Assembly: GCA_043777595.1 (NCBI GenBank)
Contig: JAYWHT010000045.1
Location: 1 to 51,823, forward strand
Direction of reading: 5' to 3'
Origin: JAYVJH01 sp043777595
GTDB lineage: Bacteria > Bacteroidota > Bacteroidia > Cytophagales > Spirosomataceae
DNA: 51,823 nucleotides
Part shown: positions 16,575 to 24,791 of the stretch, piece after piece
How positions within the stretch are numbered: the stretch's first letter is position 1
How the letters are laid out: every line of letters begins with the position of its first letter
Notes under the pieces: generated by a model
What the model was told of the DNA's origin: nothing
Seen by the model: the letters and a program-made list of their open reading frames with translations, nothing else
Database searches by the model: none
Translations under genes and position numbers: made by a program

Positions 16575-16634
16575 TAAAGTTCAAATCCAACATTTGAGAG
16601 GCATCATTCGTAGATTTTACATTTTGATAAACCC

Positions 16635-17945
16635 ATGAACCGATTTATACAAACAATTAAAAACATTTTCTCAATAGAAGAGTTGAAGGGGAGAATCCTG
16701 AATACCTTACTATTGATATCTGTATATCGTGTCGGTGCATACATTGTATTACCTGGTGTCGATCCGAAAAAGCTTAATGGCGATCCCCAGGGTCTCCTCA
16801 ACCTATTGGATACGTTCTTAGGTGGGGCTTTCAGTAAAGCCTCAATCTTTGCATTAGGAATAATGCCATACATATCTGCCTCAATTGCAATACAGTTAAT
16901 GACAATGGCCCTGCCATATTTTCAAAAAATGCAGAAAGAGGGTGAGTCGGGTAGGAAAAAACTTAATCAAATTACAAGGGTATTAACAATATTTGTAACA
17001 GTCGCTCAGGCAATAACTTATTTAAGAGGAACAATACCATCTGATGCTCTTCTTGTTAGTCGATTTGCCTTCACAGCTTCATCGGTTCTGATACTAACGG
17101 CGGGGACTATATTTTGTATGTGGCTGGGGGAGAAAATTACTGATAAAGGGATTGGAAACGGTACATCGATGTTAATAATGATTGGAATTGTATCTCGGTT
17201 TCCAGGGGCAATTATTGGAGAATCTGCCTCCAGAGGTACGAGTGGATTATTATTGTTTGTTTTGGAACTCGTTGGGTTATTTATAGTGGTCATGTTCGCC
17301 GTTGCTTTGACACAAGCCGTCCGCAGGATACCCGTACAGTACGCAAAACAGGTTGTAGGTCAGAAAGTAATGGGTGGTCAACGCCAGTACCTTCCCTTAA
17401 AACTGAATACTGCTGGTGTAATGCCAATTATCTTTGCCCAAGCTCTGATGTTTATCCCGACTGCAATCGCAAGTCTATTCAGCAAAAGTGAAGCAGCCAA
17501 CAATATTGCCAATGTATTCAGTGACTTTACAAGTTGGCAATATAATCTTTTGTTTGCTGTGCTGATAATACTATTTACTTTTTTCTATACAGCCATAGCC
17601 ATAAGTCCACAACAGATTGCCGATGATATGAAAAGAGGTGGCGGATTTATACCAGGTGTTAAGCCAGGATATTCAACATCTGAGTTTGTGGCTACGGTCT
17701 TAGATAGGATTACATTGCCAGGAGGAATCCTTCTGGCTGTTGTCGCCATACTACCATCAATTGCAAGTCTAACTGGAATGACCCGCGGCTTTACACAGTT
17801 CTTTGGGGGTACATCACTTCTAATATTGGTAGGAGTAGTTCTTGATACCTTACAACAAGTAGAAAGCTATTTATTGATGAAAAGGTACGAAGGGCTGATG
17901 AAGTCGGGACGTGTTCAGGGTCGTACAGAATCGGTAGGAGCATAA
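16635..17945 (+). CDS. secY: Protein translocase subunit SecY
   Basis: SecY forms the protein-conducting channel of the inner membrane. The 436-residue product starts with an amphipathic helix (MNRFIQTIKNIFSIEELKGR) and has about ten hydrophobic segments. Family motifs include FALGIMPYISASIAIQLM in the second segment and the cytosolic loop RRIPVQYAKQVVG, with GVKPGYSTSEFVATVLDRIT near the C terminus. It lies between rplO and map as is typical for Bacteroidota, without an adk gene. Confidence 0.97.
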   Translation: MNRFIQTIKNIFSIEELKGRILNTLLLISVYRVGAYIVLPGVDPKKLNGDPQGLLNLLDTFLGGAFSKASIFALGIMPYISASIAIQLMTMALPYFQKMQKEGESGRKKLNQITRVLTIFVTVAQAITYLRGTIPSDALLVSRFAFTASSVLILTAGTIFCMWLGEKITDKGIGNGTSMLIMIGIVSRFPGAIIGESASRGTSGLLLFVLELVGLFIVVMFAVALTQAVRRIPVQYAKQVVGQKVMGGQRQYLPLKLNTAGVMPIIFAQALMFIPTAIASLFSKSEAANNIANVFSDFTSWQYNLLFAVLIILFTFFYTAIAISPQQIADDMKRGGGFIPGVKPGYSTSEFVATVLDRITLPGGILLAVVAILPSIASLTGMTRGFTQFFGGTSLLILVGVVLDTLQQVESYLLMKRYEGLMKSGRVQGRTESVGA

Positions 17946-17948
17946 ATC

Positions 17949-18749
17949 ATGAAAATTGTTTTTCTCAAGTCCGAACAAGAAATTGATTTGATAAAGCAAA
18001 GTGGGGACATACTCGGTAGAGCTCACGCAGAAGTAGCAAAATTAGTGCGGCCAGGCGTTACAACAAATGAACTTAATAGTGTAGCCGATGAGTTTATCCA
18101 AGATCATGGTGGCTATCCATCGTTCAAAGGATACAACAGATTCCCAGCAGCGCTGTGCATTTCATTAAACGAAACGGTGGTTCATGGAATCCCAAGTAAA
18201 TACGAGCTCAAAGATGGTGATATAGTGTCTATTGATTGTGGTGTCAAACTAAATGGATTTCATAGTGACAGTGCTTATACATATCCAGTTGGTGATGTAA
18301 GCCCAGAAGTAACTATGCTTCTAAAACGAACTAAACAATCCTTGTACTTAGGCATAGAGCAAGCTACCGAGGGCAAAAGGGTTGGTGATGTGGGCTTTGC
18401 GATACAAAACTATGTTGAAAAGTTCGGGTATGGTGTTGTCAGAGAGTTAGTGGGGCATGGCGTAGGTAAAAACTTGCATGAAAGCCCAGAAGTTCCCAAC
18501 TATGGCAAGAGGGGGCAAGGCCAGATACTTAGAACTGGAACTGTAATCGCAGTTGAGCCGATGATTACACTCGGAAAAAAAGATGTAGTACAGGAAAAAG
18601 ATGGCTGGACAGTCAGAACGACCGATAGAAAACAAGCAGCTCATTTTGAACATACTATCGTTGTAAGGAAGGGTAAGCCCGAAATATTAACGACCTTCAA
18701 GTATATCGAGGCAGTTATTGCAAATACCGATTTAATGGTGGATGTTTAA
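17949..18749 (+). CDS. map: Type I methionine aminopeptidase
   Basis: Map removes the initiator methionine from nascent proteins using a two-metal site. The 266-residue protein shows the metal ligands in SIDCGVKLNGFHSDSAYT (two Asp), GHGVGKNLHESPEVPNYG (His), AVEPMI (Glu) and FEHTIVV (Glu). The active-site His of substrate binding is in VVHGIPS. No zinc-finger extension is present, so it is type Ia. It follows secY after 3 bases, suggesting coupling. Confidence 0.97.
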   Translation: MKIVFLKSEQEIDLIKQSGDILGRAHAEVAKLVRPGVTTNELNSVADEFIQDHGGYPSFKGYNRFPAALCISLNETVVHGIPSKYELKDGDIVSIDCGVKLNGFHSDSAYTYPVGDVSPEVTMLLKRTKQSLYLGIEQATEGKRVGDVGFAIQNYVEKFGYGVVRELVGHGVGKNLHESPEVPNYGKRGQGQILRTGTVIAVEPMITLGKKDVVQEKDGWTVRTTDRKQAAHFEHTIVVRKGKPEILTTFKYIEAVIANTDLMVDV

Positions 18750-18769
18750 AATCGAAAATACAGAAAACA

Positions 18770-18988
18770 ATGGCAAAGCAAGGATTAATTGAAGCCGATG
18801 GAATTATTGCCGAGGCACTGTCCAATGCAATGTTCCGAGTACAGCTCGAAAACAAGCATGAGGTGATAGCACACATCTCTGGCAAAATGCGACTCAATTA
18901 TATAAAAATACTGCAAGGTGATAAAGTAAAATTAGAAATGTCACCTTATGATTTGAGCAAAGCACGGATAATTTACCGTTACAAATAA
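18770..18988 (+). CDS. infA: Translation initiation factor IF-1
   Basis: IF-1 occupies the A site during initiation. The 72-residue OB-fold protein begins MAKQGLIEADGIIAEALSNAMF and contains HEVIAHISGKMRLNYIKILQGDKVKLEMSPYDLSKARI followed by IYRYK, all hallmark segments. The gene sits between map and rpmJ in the usual order. Confidence 0.97.
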   Translation: MAKQGLIEADGIIAEALSNAMFRVQLENKHEVIAHISGKMRLNYIKILQGDKVKLEMSPYDLSKARIIYRYK

Positions 18989-19004
18989 ATAAATAGGATA
19001 AAAG

Positions 19005-19121
19005 ATGAAAGTAAAGGCATCAATAAAGAAAAGAAGCGTGGATTGCAAAATAATCCGTCGTAAGGGTAAGCTGTTTGTCATCAACAAAAAGAACCCAAAA
19101 TATAAACAAAGACAAGGATAA
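19005..19121 (+). CDS. rpmJ: Large-subunit ribosomal protein bL36, zinc-free form
   Basis: This 38-codon gene encodes MKVKASIKKRSVDCKIIRRK followed by GKLFVINKKNPKYKQRQG. bL36 is the smallest large-subunit protein. The usual zinc ligands CxxC, C and H are reduced to a single cysteine (C14), so this copy cannot bind zinc. The stop is 2 bases before rpsM. It is too short for a 60-residue cutoff but its position and sequence are unmistakable. Confidence 0.95.
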   Translation: MKVKASIKKRSVDCKIIRRKGKLFVINKKNPKYKQRQG

Positions 19122-19123
19122 AA

Positions 19124-19501
19124 ATGGCTCGTATTGCAGGTGTTGATATACCCGATAAAAAAAGAGGCGAAATATCGCTAACTTATATCTATGGTATCGG
19201 TCGTAGTGCTTCTCGTACAATCTTGGCGAAAGCAAATGTAAATCTCGACAAAAAAGTAACAGATTGGACAGATGAAGAAGCAGGTGCCATTCGTTTGATA
19301 ATTTCAAACGAGTACACTACCGAGGGCGCGCTTAGGTCACGTACAACAATGGACATCAAACGATTGATGGATATTGGGTGCTACAGAGGGCTCCGCCATC
19401 GTAAAGGGCTTCCTGTTCGTGGTCAACGAACCAAGAACAATACCCGAACTCGTAAAGGTAAGCGTAAGACCATAGCAAACAAGAAAAAAGCAACTAAATA
19501 A
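19124..19501 (+). CDS. rpsM: Small-subunit ribosomal protein uS13
   Basis: uS13 bridges the subunits and touches the P-site tRNA. The 125-residue protein begins MARIAGVDIPDKKRGEISLT and has YIYGIGRSASRTILAKA and the basic C-terminal GCYRGLRHRKGLPVRGQRTKNNTRTRKG. It is directly coupled to rpmJ. Confidence 0.97.
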   Translation: MARIAGVDIPDKKRGEISLTYIYGIGRSASRTILAKANVNLDKKVTDWTDEEAGAIRLIISNEYTTEGALRSRTTMDIKRLMDIGCYRGLRHRKGLPVRGQRTKNNTRTRKGKRKTIANKKKATK

Positions 19502-19502
19502 G

Positions 19503-19540
19503 CTATAATGTGTGACCAGCAAACGCACCGTACATTATAG
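19503..19540 (+). promoter_or_regulatory. Hairpin between rpsM and rpsK
   Basis: CTATAATGT (19503-19511) and ACATTATAG (19532-19540) are perfectly complementary over 9 bp with a 20-base loop. It fills most of the 51-base spacer and ends 12 bases before the rpsK ATG. A role in mRNA processing or autoregulation is possible; no U-tract argues against termination. Confidence 0.45.
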
Positions 19541-19552
19541 TTGAATAAAAAC

Positions 19553-19948
19553 ATGGCTCAAACAAAAAGAAAAGATAAAGCTAAGAAACGAATAGTCGTT
19601 GTCGAGGCTGTGGGACAAGTCCACATCAGGGCATCTTTTAACAACATCATAATATCTGTTACAAACATGAGTGGTCAAGTAATCTCATGGGGTTCAGCGG
19701 GTAAAATGGGATTCAAAGGTTCCAAGAAAAATACACCATACGCTGCCCAAACTGCCGCTCAGTCATGCGCTCAGGTCGCATTTGACCTTGGTATGCGAAA
19801 GGCAGAGGTCTTTGTCAAAGGGCCAGGGTCAGGGCGTGAGTCTGCTATACGAACAGTGCAAAACGTTGGTATAGAAGTAACCTCAATCAAGGACATTACC
19901 CCACTCCCTCACAATGGTTGTCGCCCACCAAAACGTAGAAGGGTATAA
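19553..19948 (+). CDS. rpsK: Small-subunit ribosomal protein uS11
   Basis: uS11 lines the mRNA exit region of the platform. The ATG at 19553 gives 131 residues starting MAQTKRKDKAKKRIVVVEAV; a TTG four codons upstream overlaps the preceding hairpin edge. Hallmarks are FNNIIISVTNMSGQVISW, GKMGFKGSKKNTPYAAQ and the C-terminal TPLPHNGCRPPKRRRV. Confidence 0.97.
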   Translation: MAQTKRKDKAKKRIVVVEAVGQVHIRASFNNIIISVTNMSGQVISWGSAGKMGFKGSKKNTPYAAQTAAQSCAQVAFDLGMRKAEVFVKGPGSGRESAIRTVQNVGIEVTSIKDITPLPHNGCRPPKRRRV

Positions 19949-20045
19949 TTATCGTTTTTTCATTTTATCTAACATCAATCTGTAGTTTGGACACTGGGAT
20001 TACAAGATAGATGTTCGAAAATCATCAGTACAATAATAATCAAAT

Positions 20046-20657
20046 ATGGCACGTTACACAGGTCCAAAGTCCAAAATCGCACGTCGCTTCGGTGAACCTA
20101 TCATGGGTCCGAGCAAGGCACTAAGTAAAAAAAGTTATCCCCCAGGCCAACATGGACGTGGTCGTAAGGGTAAAAAGTCTGAATATGCTGTGCAGCTATC
20201 AGAAAAGCAAAAAGTAAAATACACTTATGGTATCTTGGAGCGTCAGTTTAGAGCGCTGTTCCACAAGGCAGCCGTCAAAGAAGGGATAACTGGCGCAAAT
20301 CTGCTTAAACTCTGCGAAGCACGACTTGATAACACCGTTTATCGATTTGGCATTGCTCCTACTCGTAGAGCAGCCCGTCAGTTGGTAACGCACTGCCATA
20401 TATTGGTAGATGGGGAGTTAGTAAATATCCCCTCGTACTCGCTAAAGCCAGGTCAGCTTATCGGTGTTCGTGAAAAATCGAAATCTCTCGAAACCATAGA
20501 CGCCAGCTTGTCAAGTAGAGGTGTCAGTGCAAAGCGCTTCAATTGGCTGGAGTGGGAGGCAAAGGAGATGGTAGGCAAGTTTATACAGTATCCCGACCGT
20601 GATCAGATTCCCGAAAATGTCAATGAGCAGTTGATAGTGGAACTCTACTCAAAGTAA
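20046..20657 (+). CDS. rpsD: Small-subunit ribosomal protein uS4
   Basis: uS4 nucleates 16S assembly and in E. coli represses the alpha operon. The 203-residue protein begins MARYTGPKSKIARRFGEPIMG and carries the S4 RNA-binding domain, seen in LCEARLDNTVYRFGIAPTRRAARQLVTHCHILVDG. The zinc-binding cysteines present in some uS4 proteins are absent near the N terminus. Spacers of 97 and 117 bases isolate it on both sides. Confidence 0.97.
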   Translation: MARYTGPKSKIARRFGEPIMGPSKALSKKSYPPGQHGRGRKGKKSEYAVQLSEKQKVKYTYGILERQFRALFHKAAVKEGITGANLLKLCEARLDNTVYRFGIAPTRRAARQLVTHCHILVDGELVNIPSYSLKPGQLIGVREKSKSLETIDASLSSRGVSAKRFNWLEWEAKEMVGKFIQYPDRDQIPENVNEQLIVELYSK

Positions 20658-20670
20658 TACTAATTTTTTT

Positions 20671-20700
20671 CCCAGTCAGGACTATATTGTGCTGACTGGG
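20671..20700 (+). terminator. Perfect hairpin between rpsD and rpoA
   Basis: CCCAGTCAG (20671-20679) pairs with CTGACTGGG (20692-20700) over 9 bp with a 12-base loop, preceded by a run of seven T. It may be a partial terminator that lowers rpoA transcription relative to ribosomal genes, or an RNA-processing or uS4-binding site. The lack of T after the stem makes strong termination on the plus strand unlikely. Confidence 0.45.
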
Positions 20701-20774
20701 TTACTACATATATTATTGCGATTGCAATATATAAATCGGCACATGCCACACAAGACTCTAAACAGCTAAGTTAT

Positions 20775-21764
20775 ATGTCTATTTTAGCATTCCAAATGCC
20801 AGATAAAGTCGTGATGGAAAAATCAGATGACTTTCAAGGGTTGTTTGAGTTCAAGCCATTAGAGAGGGGCTTTGGGGTTACAATCGGTAACGCCCTACGC
20901 CGCATTTTACTCTCCTCGCTTGAAGGTTACGCAATCACAAGTGTAAAATTCCCTACTGTACTCCACGAATTTTCATCGATTGAGGGTGTCGTTGAAGATG
21001 TTACAGAAATAATCTTGAATCTCAAGATGGTTCGCTTCAAGAAGATATCGGACATGGTTGACAGTAAAATATCGCTCGAAGTAAAAAATCAGTCGGTAAT
21101 AACAGCAGGTGATCTGTCACGATTCACACCATCTTTTCAAATCTTGAATCCAGACTTGGTAATCTGTCATGTTGATGACAAGATGAAGTTTGAGATGGAG
21201 GTTATAGTTGAAAAAGGACGTGGATATGTGTCGGCAGAAGAATCCAGAAATACAGAATTACCGATTGGACATATTTCAATTGATGCTATATATACCCCTA
21301 TCAAGAACGTCAAATATAGCGTAGAAAACACACGGGTTGAACAAAAGACTGACTATGAAAAGTTGGTTATTGAAGTAACAACCGATGGCTCTATTCACCC
21401 CGAAGATTCGCTCAAAGGTGCCGCCTACATACTGATTCAGCACTTTATGTTGTTCTCAGACCAAACAATGACTTTCGATACACCTAAAAACGATGAAGTT
21501 AGCGAGGTCGACGAAGAAATGCTCAGAATGAGAAAATTGCTCAAGACTTCATTGGCAGATTTGGATTTGTCGGTCAGAGCATTTAATTGTCTTAAATCAG
21601 CCGAAATCAAAACACTTGGCGACTTGGCAAAACTTGACATCGCAGATATGATGAAATTCCGAAACTTTGGAAAAAAATCATTGACAGAGCTCGAGCAGTT
21701 AATATCAGACAAGAATCTACATTTTGGCATGGAAGTGGGTAAGTACCGCTTAGACGAAGACTAA
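20775..21764 (+). CDS. rpoA: DNA-directed RNA polymerase subunit alpha
   Basis: The alpha subunit dimerises to scaffold RNA polymerase assembly. The N-terminal domain shows FKPLERGFGVTIGNALRRILLSSLEGYAITSVK, which contacts beta and beta'. The C-terminal domain (from about 250) has the helix-hairpin-helix DNA-binding surface, LDLSVRAFNCLKSAEIKTLGDLAKLD followed by FRNFGKKSLTELEQLI. The length of 329 residues is typical. It lies between rpsD and rplQ as in most bacteria. Confidence 0.97.
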   Translation: MSILAFQMPDKVVMEKSDDFQGLFEFKPLERGFGVTIGNALRRILLSSLEGYAITSVKFPTVLHEFSSIEGVVEDVTEIILNLKMVRFKKISDMVDSKISLEVKNQSVITAGDLSRFTPSFQILNPDLVICHVDDKMKFEMEVIVEKGRGYVSAEESRNTELPIGHISIDAIYTPIKNVKYSVENTRVEQKTDYEKLVIEVTTDGSIHPEDSLKGAAYILIQHFMLFSDQTMTFDTPKNDEVSEVDEEMLRMRKLLKTSLADLDLSVRAFNCLKSAEIKTLGDLAKLDIADMMKFRNFGKKSLTELEQLISDKNLHFGMEVGKYRLDED

Positions 21765-21836
21765 TTTATTTTTCACCGATTGGTATTCTGAAGCGCAAAT
21801 TATTGCCGCTCGAAGCCAATCACATATTTAAAACCA

Positions 21837-22628
21837 ATGAGACACGGTAAAAAACACAACCATTTAGGAAGAACAACCTCACACCGCCACGCACTATTAA
21901 AAAACATGGCATCGTCGCTTATTATTCATAAAAGAATCGAAACCACTTTGGCCAAAGCCAAAGAACTCCAAAAATATATCGACCCACTCTTGACCCGTTC
22001 AAAAGAAGATACGACTCACAATAGACGAGTCATCTTCTCTTACTTGTCAAATAAAGACATAATAAAAGAGTTATTCTCCACAATATCAGACAAGATTGCT
22101 GACCGTCCAGGTGGGTACACCAGAATAATTAAATTAGGCCAACGTCAAGGTGATGCTGCCGAAATGTGTATGGTCGAATTGGTAGATTTCAACGAAACAA
22201 CGCTCGCAATGGCAGCCGAAAAGGCTACCAAGACCCGCCGTAGCCGTCGTGGTGGTAAAAAAGCAGATGCAGCAGTATCCACGAACATAGCCGAATCGGA
22301 TATAGTTGACACAGTAGCAGAGGTAATAGTAGAAACAACTGACGATAAGCCGAAAATCGAAGAGCCTACAGATACAGCAGGTGCAGATGATTTAAAAATA
22401 ATTGAAGGTATAGGCTCAAAAATAGCCGAAGCATTTGAGGTTGCTGGCATTACAACTTTTGCTCAGTTGGCGGAAATGTCGCCAGAATCAATGAACGAAG
22501 TGATAACCGGGGCGGGCATTGCATCAAAAAGCACAGAGACATGGTCTCAACAGGCTGCAATGGCACGAGACGGCAAGATGAACGAGTTAAAAATATGGCA
22601 AGACGAGCTGAACGGCGGTCGTGAGTAA
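21837..22628 (+). CDS. rplQ: Large-subunit ribosomal protein bL17 fused to a helix-hairpin-helix domain
   Basis: Residues 1-125 are a complete bL17 (MRHGKKHNHLGRTTSHRHAL, ENMASSLI-like segment KNMASSLIIHKRIETTLAKAKEL, and PGGYTRIIKLGQRQGDAAEMC). The protein is 263 residues, twice the E. coli length. After a basic RRSRRGGKK segment and an acidic, Ala/Thr-rich linker comes an 80-residue domain starting DDLKIIEGIGSKIAEAFEVAG, with the GIG-type hairpin of helix-hairpin-helix domains. Similar tails occur on other Bacteroidota ribosomal proteins from what I know of the group. The added domain probably binds nucleic acid; its role is unknown. A terminator follows 14 bases after the stop. Confidence 0.95.
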   Translation: MRHGKKHNHLGRTTSHRHALLKNMASSLIIHKRIETTLAKAKELQKYIDPLLTRSKEDTTHNRRVIFSYLSNKDIIKELFSTISDKIADRPGGYTRIIKLGQRQGDAAEMCMVELVDFNETTLAMAAEKATKTRRSRRGGKKADAAVSTNIAESDIVDTVAEVIVETTDDKPKIEEPTDTAGADDLKIIEGIGSKIAEAFEVAGITTFAQLAEMSPESMNEVITGAGIASKSTETWSQQAAMARDGKMNELKIWQDELNGGRE

Positions 22629-22642
22629 AAATAAAAAAAATT

Positions 22643-22675
22643 AAAGGGTTAAGCGAAAGTTTAGCCCTTTTTTTT
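22643..22675 (+). terminator. Intrinsic terminator of the ribosomal cluster
   Basis: AAAGGGTTAAGC (22643-22654) and GTTTAGCCCTTT (22659-22670) form a 12-bp stem with two G-U pairs and a GAAA tetraloop, followed by five more T. This is a textbook intrinsic terminator after rplQ. Confidence 0.92.
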
Positions 22676-22714
22676 ATGAAATTTGTAACCGATTTTAAAC
22701 TAAGTACTAAACTC

Positions 22715-23821
22715 ATGAACGCAAACCAACCAGCAATATTACTATTTGAAGACGGGACACTATACCGGGGCAAATCTTTGGGAGCAACTGGCACGATGGG
22801 AGGCGAAGTATGCTTCAATACAGGAATGACAGGCTACCAAGAAATCTATACTGACCCGTCGTATTTTGGGCAAATCATAGTAAACACCAATGCACATATC
22901 GGTAACTATGGCGTGCAGTTAGAAGTAGAAGACGAATCTACGTCTATCAAAATCAGTGGAATGGTCTGCAATAATTTTTCGCAGATTTATTCTCGAAAGC
23001 AAGCTGATTTTTCGCTCCAAACTTATTTAGAAAAATCTGGTGTAGTAGGTATTTATGATATTGATACCCGTCGTTTAGTGCGTCAAGTCCGCTCGAGAGG
23101 GGTTATGAATGCAATTATTTCGTCGGAAGTATTGGACGAAAAGCAACTGATGGAAAAATTAAAAGAAGTACCAAATATGGACGGACTGGAGTTATCGTCG
23201 ATTGTGAGTACAAAACAACCGTATTTTGTTGGAGATGAAATGCAAGGAAAGTATAAAATTGCAGTGATGGATTATGGAATCAAAAAAAGTATATTACTCA
23301 ATTTAACTAAACGAGGCTGTTATTGTAAGATTTTTCCAGCTAAAACACCCGTAACAGAAATATTGGCTTGGAATCCCGATGGTTTTTTTGTCTCTAATGG
23401 CCCAGGCGACCCTGCCGCTATGCTTTACGCCGTTGAAACCGTACAGCAACTGTTAGAGACAAACAAGCCACTTTTTGGAATATGTTTGGGGCATCAGATT
23501 TTGGCTTTGGCAAGCGGTATCTCTACTTATAAGATGCACCACGGTCATCGGGGGTTAAACCACCCTGTGAAGAATTATCAAACAGGACTGTGTGAAATTA
23601 CATCTCAAAATCATGGATTTGCCGTAAATCCAGAAGAAGTAAACGACCATACTGACGTAGAAGTAACACACATCAATCTAAATGACAATACGATTGAGGG
23701 AATTAGGAGAACAGATAAGCCTGCGTTTTCGGTACAATACCACCCCGAAGCCTCGCCAGGCCCGCATGATTCGAGGTATTTATTTGATAATTTTATGACA
23801 TTGCTATCGTCAAATTCTTAA
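22715..23821 (+). CDS. carA: Carbamoyl-phosphate synthase small subunit
   Basis: CarA hydrolyses glutamine and passes ammonia to CarB for pyrimidine and arginine synthesis. The 368-residue product from the ATG at 22715 starts MNANQPAILLFEDGTLYRGK, as in the family. An in-frame ATG at 22676 abuts the rplQ terminator T-tract and is unlikely. The amidotransferase triad is visible in LFGICLGHQ (Cys) and VQYHPEASPGPHDS (His, Glu), with FVSNGPGDPA upstream. carB is not in the window. Confidence 0.96.
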   Translation: MNANQPAILLFEDGTLYRGKSLGATGTMGGEVCFNTGMTGYQEIYTDPSYFGQIIVNTNAHIGNYGVQLEVEDESTSIKISGMVCNNFSQIYSRKQADFSLQTYLEKSGVVGIYDIDTRRLVRQVRSRGVMNAIISSEVLDEKQLMEKLKEVPNMDGLELSSIVSTKQPYFVGDEMQGKYKIAVMDYGIKKSILLNLTKRGCYCKIFPAKTPVTEILAWNPDGFFVSNGPGDPAAMLYAVETVQQLLETNKPLFGICLGHQILALASGISTYKMHHGHRGLNHPVKNYQTGLCEITSQNHGFAVNPEEVNDHTDVEVTHINLNDNTIEGIRRTDKPAFSVQYHPEASPGPHDSRYLFDNFMTLLSSNS

Positions 23822-23922
23822 TGGATGGCAGGCTCAGGGTAATGAGAAGTTGTATAAATTTAATCGCTATTAGCTTTAATGTATTTATAGTCAGCAAAAT
23901 ATAAAGTAATGATAGCCAATAG

Positions 23923-23952
23923 CAAAGGCCAGCGCATTTGCGCTGGCCTTTG
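23923..23952. terminator. Bidirectional terminator between carA and the fasciclin gene
   Basis: Bases 23923-23935 and 23940-23952 form a perfect 13-bp GC-rich stem with the loop ATTT. It separates two convergent genes and can serve both. The plus-strand side lacks a long T-tract, so termination strength is inferred from the stem. Confidence 0.75.
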
Positions 23953-23987
23953 TGGAGAGAAAGTCGTTATTTTGGAGTGTAACTGAT

Positions 23988-24530
23988 TTAGTTGGGCATT
24001 GCAACTGTGTCAATTACGTGAATTACACCATTTTTCTGAAATACATCTGCGATAGTAACATAAGAAGCACCACCTTTTTCGTCAGTTAATTTCAGTTTTT
24101 TACCTTCCATAGATGCTGTCAATGTACCACCACTCACGGTTTTGAGTGTGGCCATACCTTTACCTTTTTTTATGGCCTTAGCTATTTCCTTAGATCCCAT
24201 GTTGCCAGCAACAACATGATAAGTCAATATCTTTGTAAGCATGGCTTTGTTTTCTGGCTTTACCAAAAACTCAACAGTACCTGCTGGCAATTTGCCAAAA
24301 GCCGCGTTGGTTGGCGCAAAAACAGTAAACGGACCAGCAGATTTTAAAGTCTCTACCAAACCAGCAGCACCTACGGCAGCTACTAATGTAGTATGGTCTT
24401 TTGAATTAACGGCATTTTCGACGATGTCTTTGGTTGGGAACATTTCTGCACCACCTACCATCGGAAACTGAGCGAAAAGAGAACTTGCACTTACTAATAA
24501 GGCGGCGGCAAACATTACTAATTTTTTCAT
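23988..24530 (-). CDS. Exported fasciclin (FAS1) domain protein
   Basis: This 180-residue protein has a signal peptide (MKKLVMFAAALLVSASSLFAQ) and a single FAS1 domain. The H1 box is TVFAPTNAAFGKLPAGT, the central YHVVAGN is present, and the H2-like end is VTIADVFQKNGVIHVIDTVAMP. FAS1 proteins mediate adhesion or matrix contacts outside the cell. It has no lipobox and no T9SS sorting tail, so it is probably soluble in the periplasm or loosely secreted. The upstream 261-base gap is shared divergently with the T9SS protein. Confidence 0.92.
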   Translation of the reverse strand: MKKLVMFAAALLVSASSLFAQFPMVGGAEMFPTKDIVENAVNSKDHTTLVAAVGAAGLVETLKSAGPFTVFAPTNAAFGKLPAGTVEFLVKPENKAMLTKILTYHVVAGNMGSKEIAKAIKKGKGMATLKTVSGGTLTASMEGKKLKLTDEKGGASYVTIADVFQKNGVIHVIDTVAMPN

Positions 24531-24718
24531 TTTGATTATTTTGTTTTTTAATTTTCATAAACATTTACGTGAAATAAACAGTAAATAGATTTTTAAGTTC
24601 AAATTATTTTTGCCTACGGTATTTTATTGTCTGTAATATTGTGAACAAAAACAAATATGCTATGTCTTTTAAGTAAAAAAATTAGACTAACTAATTATAA
24701 TTTTGGTCGTAATTTTAG

Positions 24719-24747
24719 TTTGTAATTACAAAAATTCAGTACCTTTG
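24719..24747 (+). promoter_or_regulatory. Promoter of the T9SS protein and oxidoreductase genes
   Basis: TTTG (24719-24722), 17 bases, then TACCTTTG (24740-24747), a perfect -7 box. Transcription would start near 24754, 38 bases before the ATG at 24792. No convincing box was found for the divergent fasciclin gene in the same gap. Confidence 0.6.
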
Positions 24748-24791
24748 TTATGCTAATTGTGTTTAAATGATGTAGCATAAATGAAATTGAC

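Noticed and set aside
22676..22714. ATG at 22676 as carA start
   Set aside because: It abuts the T-tract of the rplQ terminator, leaving no room for a transcript start, and the 13 extra residues are not typical of CarA.
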